From Austropuccinia psidii (Eukaryota > Basidiomycota > Pucciniomycetes > Pucciniales > Sphaerophragmiaceae), in assembly GCA_023105745.1 (NCBI GenBank), contig JALGQZ010000015.1, positions 5,293,499-5,357,498 of the forward strand: a DNA stretch of 64,000 bases, given 5' to 3'. Below, piece by piece: positions 1 through 11,379 of the stretch. Position numbers and translations under genes: made by a program. The number at the start of each line of letters is the position of its first letter. Positions within the stretch are counted from its first letter, which is position 1. The notes below the pieces were generated by a model. That model made no database searches. It was not told where the DNA came from and worked only from the letters and a program-made list of their open reading frames with translations.

Positions 1-261
1 AGCTTGTTAGAATTGATATGCAAATTGACAGGGAAAGTGAAACTTTCTTTCCTTTTGAACTTATAAACACAAATTATACAATATTTATTGATCTCTGAAA
101 TATTTTAAAGGGGGGGAATTATGAACAATAGGTGCTTGAGAAGACAAAGATTTTTCTCAAAACACTGAAATAACCAACTTCTGCTCCATGTAATTTTCTT
201 TGAAAATATTATTGTTAAATTATGAAAGGTTCTTTTAATCATATATTTTGCTACTCCAGTT

Positions 262-2079
262 ATGAAAGAAAAATCTAATACTGAAGCTCATGCAGGTAAT
301 ATTTTAGCTTTTAATAGGTCATCTTATAATTATATCTTGCTTATATCCATTTCAAATCAATGGCTATTTTCAATTCACAGAAAGGACACATCAAATGACT
401 GGCTAACTATTCACATAAAAATTTCCCTGGTTTTATACTTTTTAAATGGTTATAATGCAGCAAACAACATCAAAATTATGAACCAATTGCAACAGAAGTA
501 TGTGGGCATCAATATTCATTGGGACAAATATTATAGATATCATTGTTGTGCATGTCACATTCTTGACTTAGTAGCAAAAGATTTTCTGAACTTTATGGGT
601 GAACTTTAAGATGAAGCCTATGAATTTTTGATGAATATTTGGCTATTGAAGACAGTGATAATGAAATAACTCCAACAACAAAAGATTATAAGGGTTAGTC
701 ATTCAGATTTTCTAGTTTATATTAAATTACTGATAGAGATCATGTTTTTTCTCACAAAAGCAAGCAGTAAAGAAGTTCAGAAGCAATTGGGTCATGTTCC
801 CAAAAAGGGGAGGGCCAGACCTTTGAATCAAGCTACCCTATAAACTCAAGATAAATCTAGCGATCTGCAGTTAATCAATAATCAACTGATGATGGGTTCT
901 GAAGAACCGGACACAATGGAATTGGGTCCAGTATTCCAACCACCTGGTAAGTCATTATTTCTGATAAAGACAATTCAGGGATTTTAGATTGAGATTGTGT
1001 TTTTGGGTTTATTAAAAAGTCAAAAGAACTATGTTGCAAAAACTTAGGTATTGTTTCTCATAAATACAAGGGTCATCTAAGCAAAGAGAACTGCTTATAC
1101 TAGCTCAGAATAAATCAAGAGATCCCAAATTATTACCTATCAGCATTCCCATGACAATATGGAACTATTTTCTCAATCAAATCCAAAGGGTACATCAGCT
1201 TAAACTCTCAATTCAAATGTATACAATTTCACCCCAAACAATGAAATACCAATTATCTGAAAAAGCTTGGTTCTCCATGGAATACATGGCTCCAATATTC
1301 TCAATTTTTGAGAAAACTTGTAATAATTTCCAATCAAATGCTCCAACCAAACATTTGGTTCTTCCTTATCATCAGGTAATTTCGAGTTGGTGTAATCATT
1401 ACGCAAATTTCAGCACTCACACTTGGAGAAAGGCCTTTGAAGCAGCCTATTCAAATCTAAATAAATATTACAAAATTTAAATTCATCAATTGCTGCGCTT
1501 CTAAATCCTAATCATTGAGAGCCAATATTTAAACAACTCTCTGTTCCATTGACCTAATCAAAAATAATAATTAACAAAGTTTTCAATTAGTGTGCTACTT
1601 TAAATGCACATGTTAACTCAGAAAATCAAATTTCTGATCCAAAATTGCAGTCCAATGAAATGGGCAATACTGAAAGTTTTGATATGCTTAAACATCTTAA
1701 ATAAATTCCCATTAAAGTAACCTAAAATTATATCAATTCACCGTATGATGAGGTAGGTACATACTTACAAAATCTAAATCCAATGGTCATAGGTGAAAAA
1801 GTAGTTGATTACTGGAAAGTTAATGATTTAGGTGCCTCAAATTACTTTAATAATGCTCAATTTAACTTACAGAATCATATTCTGAGTGGCCATCATCCAA
1901 AACTTGGCAGAATTGCATTTAAATATTTGTCAATCCCATCATCATCTGCTTCTGTTGAATATGAATTTTTTCACAGTGGTTGTCTCAAATCACCCACAAG
2001 GGCATTTCTTGGGTCAAGCACTATTTCCCATTTGACTTGTCTCAAAGGGTGGCTCAACAATGACTTCCTGGATTTTTGA
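262..2079 (+). pseudogene. hAT-family transposase remnant
   Basis: Three separated open stretches read in order like an hAT DNA transposase that has decayed. The first (262-609) ends in a CH-x-LDLVAKDFL stretch, which resembles the hAT motif around the conserved CxxH region. The second (1151-1480) has the FEKxxxxF...LVLPxH and FEAAYSNLNKYY pattern seen before the C-terminal domain. The third (1783-2079) has the dimerisation signature: YWK near the start, then AFKYLSIPSSSASVEYEF and a late HLTCLKGWL. Stops and frame changes separate the pieces, so no functional protein is possible. I found no terminal inverted repeats or 8-bp target duplication, and the left part may lie outside the window. 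The family call is confident, the exact ends are not. Confidence 0.75.
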
Positions 2080-3289
2080 ATTTAATTTTTCTATCTTAGG
2101 CATTAGATATTATTGAGAATTGAAATTTCTGATTAAGCATGTTTAATTATAAAAATAAATAAATTAAAATACAAGGCAGTTTCAAAGAAAATACTTTGAA
2201 AAAAAAAGTTCCAATTTGATTTAGTTTTACTTAATACATGTGCCTTTCCAACTCAAACAAATTGTGTTTGTTTGAAATAATTATACACGTAGTTGATAAT
2301 TGATGACAAATTGTCTTTACCCATAAGAAAGAAAAATGTTAGCTCAATTTAGCCCAAAAACAATAATTATATTGAATTAATTTATTTCAGGTAAGACCGG
2401 TACTCAAAATAATATTAATGAGTAGTTTGCTTGAAGAGTAGATATTGAGTATAGGTTGCATAGGTTCCAGTTGAGCCTAAGCCTGATTTTATGTAGTTGA
2501 AATTCAGACCAAAATGGGACTGCATATCCAGCCTGTGCATGTACTTTGATTTACTTTTCAAATGGATTATTTCCTCCAGTGGAAAGGGCTGTACTATATA
2601 CAGCCCAGTACTTCTCTTTCAAACTAAGTAATAATACTTCAAAACAAGAAATAGTAAGGAATTTCCTAATGAAAGAAGAGAAATTTTAGTCTTCAGAATA
2701 AAAAGTGATAAACTTTATTGATTAGCCAAAGTAATTATAAAATGAAAAAAATAAATTTCAGAAATTTTAATCAATGAATAAGAGAAAAAATATTATTATT
2801 TGGAAATAATTTTATTGAGAGGAATTTGAAATCCCTCATCTAATCCTTCTGAAGCTAAAGAAGCTTAACCATTTAAAATGAAAGAATATTCACAATACAG
2901 TTTATTCAGAGGAGGATTCCATGGAAACCAGGTGAATTTTATATTTGAAATCCATTTTTGCAAAAGAAATAAGAAATAATATTGCTATAAAGTAATCATG
3001 ACCCAAAAATCAAGAAAAATAAAGGCTTTATTCATTTTCAAGACTGGATGTGACTTCTTTTGGCCATCAAAAGGATAGAATTGTTCACATTGAAAATGGA
3101 ATTTTTGAATATCAACTTCTATAATCAAGCACATTCTTTTCAAGATGAAGATATAAATTAAAATATTTTTCATATAATATAATATATATTTACTATATTC
3201 ATGTCAGATTGAGTCTATGATAAAGTGATAATAAATCTGTATACATCTTTAGTTATTACTGAAACACAAGAGTAAGTTAATAAAATAAT
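2080..3289. other. AT-rich stretch without recognised features
   Basis: No plausible gene or repeat was recognised. The short open frames here have no family signature. The sequence may hold the decayed 3' end of the hAT element. Confidence 0.4.
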
Positions 3290-3800
3290 TTAATGATAGT
3301 ATTCAGCTTTTCACCATTAAGAAATGGTGGTGGTGAGCACTACTGAAAGCCCTGGGTGTAGTTTTATAAATTGGATTATTATAATAAAGCCCACAATATT
3401 GAAGATTGTAATTTTACATTTTTCTTTTCCAAGAGTATAACTGGTGTTAAACAGTTTCATTGTTTAGGAATTCAAGAGCTGGATGGATGTTTCTCTCTTG
3501 GGAAGAGAAAGGTCCATTGTTATCCTGAAATTGGGTGGGAGGACCATTAATCCTTACCACATAGAAGGAATGAATATTTCTTCACTTCCAAGGAAAGGCT
3601 TTTGCTTATTAGACACCCTTTATAGCCTTCATTGGGCTCAAATGTGGCTTTGAAGCCACATTTGGGCAGTTTTCACAAATACAGGGTGAAAGTTTCATTT
3701 TGGGAACACACAGCCCTCTTCTGATGTGCGTGATTCTAGAATTCTGTACAGATCCTGTATGAGGACCCCATACTTGCCAAACTATGAGGTATTGAATTAT
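3290..3800 (+). repeat. Dispersed repeat family D, copy 1
   Basis: This stretch aligns by eye, in the same orientation, with 63530-64000. Shared blocks include GGTGGTG-AGCACTACTGA-AGCCCTGGGTG near the start, AAATGTGGCTTT-AGCCACA, ATACAGGGTGAA, and CTGTACAGA-CCTGTATG-GACC near the end. The copies are diverged and have no long open frame. An LTR or a non-autonomous element are both possible; boundaries are approximate. Confidence 0.6.
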
Positions 3801-4183
3801 TAACAAGATAATTTGTAGAGTTGACACCTCATATTCAAGGATATGGGATGGTATCCCACAGTATTGGGTTTTTGACATTACTGTGAGATTTTTACCTTGC
3901 AACTGCTATACCTTTGTTTTTTTGAAGATAATGAGCTCAAACTTTTTTCATTTTTTATCCCCATATGAGCTCTACAAAATGGTATCTCATTTGTTATAGG
4001 TTACATTAAGTATGGAAAAGTTATGCCACTTTTAAATCACATTATCAAGATATGAATTTTTCTTGAATCCTTAATAGACTTTGTTTACTCCATAAATTTT
4101 CTTCTATACAAGTGATGAGGAAATGGATAGAACCATCAAAAATGTATGATTTTTCTTTTTCCAGGAAGACCCCACTTTAGGTA

Positions 4184-6308
4184 TGTGAGCCTGTGTGATA
4201 TGTATGACATACCCATAAGGCCACAAATATCATTTTAAAAAGTTTATTTAGTCTTAAAAATACTTATCAATCTAAATCAAAACAGAAAATAACAGAAAAT
4301 AAACATAACTTTATTTTGGATGAACAAAGTTCTAATTATTATGTCACTTTTGGATTCTAGACCAAAAATAATCTAGGGTGGACCCATAGGGTGTTATACC
4401 CAAAAATTTATATTTCTTATGTTATTAGAAGAATTAAGAAAATCACAGAACACTTGCAACTTCTTCAACATTTTTTACATTTGTTAAATTCAAGCTTTAA
4501 TAAGCTTAAATTTGAAGTTTCATAAGGTTTATGCAAACTTATCAAAAATTTTAGCTGAAATTGAAGTGTTGTGTATATTCACTGAATTGGCTAGGGATTT
4601 CTCATACATAATTTAAATACTGCATGAGCTCAATTTAAAAGCTTTTAAGTCCATAGTGTGGCTTTGAATATATGAACAGGCAAAATTCATGCAGAAAGGT
4701 GGGACAAATGAAAAAGACCAAATAGAGCTAGGTTACCCAACTTTTGGGATCTGAAAGGACTAAATTAAGCTTTTCCACCTGTAGTGGAGGATTTTAAACC
4801 TTATTTTAACTTTAAGATTAGACCTTGATCCAACCTTAAAGTTTGAAGAAGTTTTATCCCAATTTTGACAGGGATTACAAGATGCCAAAGGGTAAATCCC
4901 AATATGCAAGAATGTAATTAAGGTTTTAAGAACTGTAAAAGCTTAAATAAACTCAAAAAACCATATTGAATGCTAAGGCTGGGTGGGTATTGCTATTTTA
5001 CATGGAAAATTAGCAATAACTTCAAAAATTCAAGAAAATTCAATTCTCAATAGATTTTCTTAAATATTTCACACAGCTTACAAATTAATGTTATTTGTGT
5101 ATAAATCAAATTTCAAGTATCTTTTTTAAAAATATAAGCTTGTTTATTAGCCTTGAAATTAACTCTTTTAAGTATTCTTAAAGAAAATTATGATTTCTTT
5201 AAAAATTAACTAAAAATATAGCTTGAGATAATTCTTTTTCAAACTTTATTTTGAAGTTTTTTATGTGATTACCTTTAATATAAATAAATTTTTTCTATAT
5301 TTAAACTTGAATAATTAATGCCAAAGAGTATTAAAGCTACTTGGAGTTAAGAATAACACTGTTAAATTTAAATTGGAATTTAAAATATGTTACTTTAAGC
5401 TAAAAACCTTATTTTTAAGCATTGTTTTTCATTTTTGACCTTAGCACACCCTCTATATCCATTATTAATCATGAGAGCTTCTCTGAAGGCATAAAAAGAG
5501 CCTTTACATCACTGTTTTTTCCAATAACAAATTATCATTCCATTCATATTAGACATTAAAATAGGCAAAGTTTTATTAAATATAAAATATTATATTGAAG
5601 TATCTCTTCATTATTTTATTCTTTCTTAAACTTAAATTAAATACTTTAAATCATAAAAATTAGATTATTATTTAAATCACCAATAATACATTTTATTATA
5701 TGAAATTATTTTCTTGAAATATCTTTTAAAATCCACAAATTGCTCTTATAAAACCCTTTAATATCATTTTTTATCATAGAAAGGTGTTTTATCTTATAAA
5801 ATATTTATTTTTTGGTATGTTTTTAACTTATAAGCATTATTTGATACTATAACCATTGTTGTTTGACTTATTGTATTAGATAAATATTATAAGTAATTTT
5901 TCTTTGAAGTCTCATATCTTTTTTATCTAGTAATAGCTTTTTTATATATAATTTCTCTATAACATTTATCTCTGAACTGTGTTTAATATTTCCTTTTTAA
6001 ATAATATTTATATTATTCATAAGTTATTCAATATTATTCTTTTCAATGTATAATTGTCCCATGAGGATCTTTATACATTCTTATTATGATAACTGTCAGT
6101 TAATATAATAATAATAGTATTATGATAATTTATTATAATAATTAAGCTTTTTTTCTATTATTGAATTCTTTCTTTTATATAATTATTTTCAATAATTATA
6201 TTAATTTTTGATTATAATATCTAATTATTTTATATTTTCTGCTGAGGATAGTCATAGTACTCTTGATATTTTTTACTATTATCAAGATCTTCATAGACAA
6301 ACCTTACA
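4184..6308 (+). repeat. Solo LTR, gypsy family B, copy 1
   Basis: A 2125-bp LTR begins TGTGAGCCTGTG and ends ACAAACCTTACA, the TG...CA pattern of an LTR. It matches 7424-9590 in the same orientation, and the split copy at 47896-60124 in the opposite one. Flanks read AGGTA (4179-4183) and TGGTA (6309-6313), a 5-bp target duplication with one mismatch. No internal retroelement sequence adjoins it, so it is a solo LTR left by LTR-LTR recombination. The right end holds the hairpin CTCTTGAT (6260-6267) / ATCAAGA (6281-6287). Confidence 0.85.
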
Positions 6309-7377
6309 TGGTATCTCACACTAAATCTGTGGAAGCTATATCAGAGGTGAATATTTTGTTTACCCTTATTTGGCTTGATTGTGTCCATAACTTCTGTATT
6401 TTTGGTGCTAGTTTAATTTTGCTAAGACCATTGAATAGTTCTGACTGAGGGCTTCAATTTGAAAAACCAGCTGATGGGGTTCTGCCTCTTTCTTTTGATT
6501 TTAGATTAGAGATGAAAATTAAGCTTTATGCTCAGTTCTTGCTTTGAGGAGGAATAAATTCTTTATTATTTTTCTTATGGTTATGGGAGAGATATATTTG
6601 GAAAGAGGTGGCTTTCCTCTCTCTTTTAATTCCATTAATGAGCTATTTTGGCTCAGCTCCATTTATTGTGGTATCTTGCTTTATCATTGGTTTATGATAT
6701 TTTGTATTTCATGCTTGTGCTCTGGTTTCAAGTTAGGCTGACAATTCAATTCAAAAATGAAAGAAAATCTTTGAAATTCTGTAATTTTCCAGAGGCTTAG
6801 AATAAATTGTTATAATAAAAAGCATTGAAGACCTGGGTCTAAGCCTACTCACAGCAAGGGTCCAAGCTGATTTTGTAGAAATTTTTTTCATGGTGAAGTA
6901 TTGATATTTATTGAATCTAAATCAATAATTTCTTAATTATCATTATTCCTTACAAATTACCCAGGATTGAATATAAACCAGAACTTACAAGACATTATCC
7001 CTATAAAATTAATCTCCTTTCATCTAATTTATCTATTCATTCTACCCTTAAAAAATATTTCAACAAACAAATAGTCTTAATGTGATATTATGATTACCTC
7101 AATTTGATCCATTAAATTGAGTTTTTTTTATGTATATTTATTATTATTCTTGATTAAGTATGATAAGATACTTCCAAAGAATTATTATCATATTTTACAG
7201 TGAAAATCTTATTTTTAATTGGTGAGATCAGTAGGAAACATTTTTTGGTATACTTAGAGGGACAGCTAAGATATAATTAGCAGACATGTTTACAAGAACT
7301 TTGAGACATTCAAAGCTTATTACCAGTGATTCTCCACAAAAGAGCTACCTTATCCCATCCCACACTAAAAGGCTTTC
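6309..7377. other. No recognised feature between two B LTRs
   Basis: AT-rich sequence with short open frames (6263-6448, 6544-6741) that carry no family signature. Nothing further could be supported. Confidence 0.4.
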
Positions 7378-9992
7378 CTCATTATATATGTAATTCAATT
7401 GAAAAATTACAGGACCCAATTGTTGTGAGCCTGTGAGGTATGTATGACATACCCATAAGGCCACAAATAACTTTATACACAGTTGATTTAGTCTTGAACA
7501 GACTTATCAATTGGATTTAAAATAAGAAATAATAAAAGGAAACATGACTTTATTTTGGATAAACAAGGCTATAATTATTATGTCATTTTTGGATTCTACA
7601 CCAAAATTAATCTAGGGTAGACCCACAGGGTGTTATACCCAAAAATGGGTATTTCTTATGTTATTAGAATATTTAATAATCTCACAGCACAATTGTAACT
7701 TTTTTAACATTTTTTAAAAATTGTTGAATTGAAGCTTATTTAAGCTTAAATTTAAAATTGCATAAGGTGTATGCAAACTTACCAAAATTTTAGTTGAAAT
7801 TGAATTGTTGTGTATATTTACTGGATTAGCTAAGGATTGATCATACAGAATATAAATCCTGTGTGAGCTCAATTTAAAAGGGTTTAAGGCCATAGTATGG
7901 CTTTAAATATATAAAAGGGCAAAATCTACACAGAAAGGTGGGACAAAGGAAAAAGACCAAATAGAGATGGGTTCCCAACTTTTGGAATCTGCAAGGACTC
8001 AATTAAGGTTTTCCATCTGTCATGGAAGATTTTAAACCTCATTTAAGCTTTAATCTTATACTTTGATCCAACCTTAAATTTTAAACTGGTTTTATCCCAA
8101 TTTGGACAGGAAGTACAAGCTGCCAAGGGGTAAAATCCAATTTGCAATCTTGTAATCAAGATTTTAAGAATGGTCAAAGCATAAATAAGCTTAACACATT
8201 AAATTTATAAGTATTAAAACCTTATCAAAAGTTAATGTTTGGTGTGTATTGCTATTTTATGTGTAAAAATTGCAATAACTTCAAAAAATTCATTCAAAAT
8301 CCAATACTCAATGGGTTTGCTTAAAAATTCAACAAAGCTAACATTTTAATGTTATCTGTGTATATAACAGATTTTAAGTATCTTTCTTAAGCAGTTTTCT
8401 TTGTTAATTAGCCTTGGAATTTACTTTTTTAATTTTTCTTGAAGAAAATTAAGATTTCTTTACAAATTGATTAAAAATTCAGTTTGAGAGGTTTTTGCTT
8501 GAAACTCTATTTTTAATTTTCTAATGTGTTAACTATAATTTGAAAAAGCTTAATTTATATAAAAACTTGAAATAACTAATCCAAAAGGGGATTAAACTTA
8601 CTTGGAGTTAAGAGTAAAATTGGTAACTTTCAATTGGAATTAAAAATAAGTTACCTTAAGTTAAGAACCTTATTTTTAAGCGTGGTTTTTTCAGTTTTAA
8701 CCTGATCATTCCATCTATATCAATTATGAATCATTATAGCTTTCTGTAGGCATAAAAACAGCCTACACATCATCTTTTTTCTCAATAATCATTAATCATT
8801 CTAATCATATTAGACATTTTGACAGATAAAGTTTTATTAAATATAAAAATGTTATTATTAAAGTAATTATTAAGTTATTTTATTCTTTATTAATTTAAAA
8901 ATTAAAGAATTGAAATAATAGAATTCAGATTATTATTGTAATCACAAATAATACATTTTATTATATAAAATTATTGTTTTAAATATCTTTTAAAATCCAC
9001 AAATTCCTCTTTAAAACTCTTGAATAATATTTTCTTATCATAAAAAGTTGTTTTATTTATTAAAATATTGATTTTAGGCATGTTTTTAACTTATAATCAT
9101 TATTTAATATAATAACTCTTGTTGTTTGACTTGTTGTATTAAATAAATATTATAAATAAGTTTTCTCTAAAGTTCTATATTTTTTTATCTATTATTAGTT
9201 TTTTTATATAGAATTTTCTATAAGAATTATCTCTGCACAGTGTGATAATTTGTTTTATAAATAATATTTATATTATTTATAAGTGGGTAAATATTATTAT
9301 TTTCCATGTGTAATTGTCTCATTAAGAGCTTTACACTTCTCATTGTTATAATTGTCAGTGACTATAAAAATAATAGAATAATTATAATTCAATATGATTA
9401 TTAAGCTATTTTTTATTATTGAATTATTCAATAATAATTAAATTTCTTTTTTTTTATTATAATTATTTTTAATAATTATATTTAAATTTGTGGTTATAAT
9501 ATTTCATTATATTATATCTTATACTGAGGACAGTCATAGTACTCTTGATATTTGCTATTATTATCAAAAGTTTCATAGACAAAACTTACAATTGTGACTC
9601 TTAATTCCTCATATGTAAACTTTAAATTCACTTGTTTATTGCATACAAACAAATTAAAATTTTAATCAAATAAATACTTCAATTCCTCATAAATTTTAAA
9701 TTTTTTACATCACAATTTAATTTTTTTTAACACAAAAAAAAATTTATGGTTAAAACTAATTTTTTTTTTTTTTTCTTAAATTCTTTTTTAATATTAAAAT
9801 AATTGAATTAAAAAATTTTCACTTCAAAGATGAATTAAATTAATTTTTTATTAATAATTTTTTAATTTTGATAAAAAAAAAAAAATAAATTCTTTTTAGT
9901 GTTTATATGCAAAAAAAGATGAATAATTAATTTTTATAATTATTTCTTTCAATTTTCCTCACTCATTTTTATTAAGTAAAATTGTAAAATTA

Positions 9993-10025
<33 letters not shown>

Positions 10026-10226
10026 AAAAATTCAAATTAAGTAATTTTTAATAATATTTTATATAAGTAAAAAAATTTATTATTATAATTTTATTTTGAA
10101 AAGTATTTTAATTTTGTTACATAAAATAATTTATAAAAAAAAAAAAAAATTATAATTTTTTATTTATTTTGATAATGTATTTTGTGACCTTTTTGGGTAA
10201 GTGAAATTACCTCTAAGGCTCACAAT
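7378..10226 (-). repeat. Decayed family A LTR, split by a B solo LTR
   Basis: The two outer parts (about 7378-7423 and 9591-10226) together resemble the distal half of a family A LTR in reverse orientation. Recognisable blocks are ATATGTAATTCAATTGA before the insertion, then ATACTTCAATTCCTCATA, TTATGGTTAA, and the LTR terminus CCTCTAAGGCTCACA ending at 10226. Compared with the A LTRs at 35300-35950 and 41000-41676 it has become very rich in A and T and has gained homopolymers, including a 30-T run at 9995-10024. This is the oldest-looking A copy in the window. The left limit is approximate. Confidence 0.7.
7424..9590 (+). repeat. Solo LTR, gypsy family B, copy 2
   Basis: A 2167-bp LTR from TGTGAGCCTGTGAGG to AAAACTTACA. 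A perfect 5-bp target duplication ATTGT flanks it (7419-7423 and 9591-9595), so both ends are certain. It is collinear with copy 1 at 4184-6308 over its whole length. It sits inside an old family A LTR, so this B insertion postdates that A insertion. It has no coding capacity. Confidence 0.92.
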
Positions 10227-11379
10227 CATTACTATTAAGATTATCATGATTTTTCAATATCATTACTAAAATTGAGATTATCATTATTTCCAATATTATT
10301 ATTATCATTTTTTTAAAAAGATGAGTATTTATTTAATTATTTAAATTGAGTTTGACTTGATTTAATTTGATTTATTAAATTCATTTCTCTTAAGTTTTTC
10401 AAAAGAATGGTCAAAACTTGAAATTAGAAAATAACAGTTAATTCAAATCTAAAAGTTAAAAAAGAAAAAAAAAAGTGGGTGATGTGGGACGGAAGGTAAA
10501 GTTTTTGATATACATCAAATTCAACAAACAGATTTTTTTTTTTTTTTTTCAAGAGTTAGACGTTAGAAGGTGAAAATATTCTGAAAATTTCAATCAGATT
10601 TTTTGAAAATACCATTATTTTCGAAGTGAAAAGGGCTAAACCCCGTTTCATTTCTAACAAAATTGGCGGCTTTTCAAGGGCCAGGTGTTTGAAGCTGGGG
10701 CTCTGAACTAATCCCCGCTTTGCAAGACCATTTTGTTCACAACCCTTCAGCATCAACTTTTAATTTGCCAATTTGGAATTTCTGATTGACTCTTGGGGCA
10801 TTAGAAAATTTCGTATGGAAGTGAAAATTGATCACGTCTATTGTTTATCAAGAGCTGAGATATCAAGTATCAACAGAAGGAAAAACACTGCAAATTTTGC
10901 ATCCGTTTTTTAGGACAATGACACAAGCGTTTAAAATTGAACCTGAATGAATGAGTTCCCAAATGCTTTATAGTTATCTACATAATCAATGAATGAATGG
11001 ATGAATGATATCTACATAATGATAATGATTCTATTCCAGAGAATTCATAAAGATTCTTTTTCGATTAAATAACTTGCTTTTATGTCATTCCACTGATCAA
11101 CACAAAAAGGATATCAAAACTTCCCAATTTCCACAATTTCTACATGCAGCGCTCAACGCTTTCGTGATGTACCAAAGCTCAAGCTTTATCATCAAATTCT
11201 CCACGATCGGCTGAACTACATTCAGATCCATACCTTTCTTTTTCGCTTATATCTTTAGTAGTTTTAAAACCTTGTTCGGTATCTAATTCATTCAGCCGAA
11301 TCTATTGGTGAGCAAAGCAGGAGGTTAGCAAGATATATATCTTTTTAGATGAAAAAGTTGAGTCCTGGGCTACAACAAT
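10227..11379. other. 3' flank of the DUF300 gene
   Basis: No gene was recognised. The base composition shifts near 10550-10700 from TE-like AT-rich DNA to sequence with frequent CpG. The part next to 11380 probably holds the 3' untranslated region of the minus-strand gene. A short open frame on the minus strand (10556-10756) has no recognisable motif. Confidence 0.5.

Noticed and set aside
6179..6260. Separate hairpin-rich element near 6.1-6.3 kb
   Set aside because: It is the terminal part of the B LTR, ending at 6308, and is repeated in the other B copies.
9595..10180. Candidate regulatory or scaffold-attachment region because of extreme A/T runs
   Set aside because: The sequence aligns with the family A LTR and is better explained as its AT-degraded copy.
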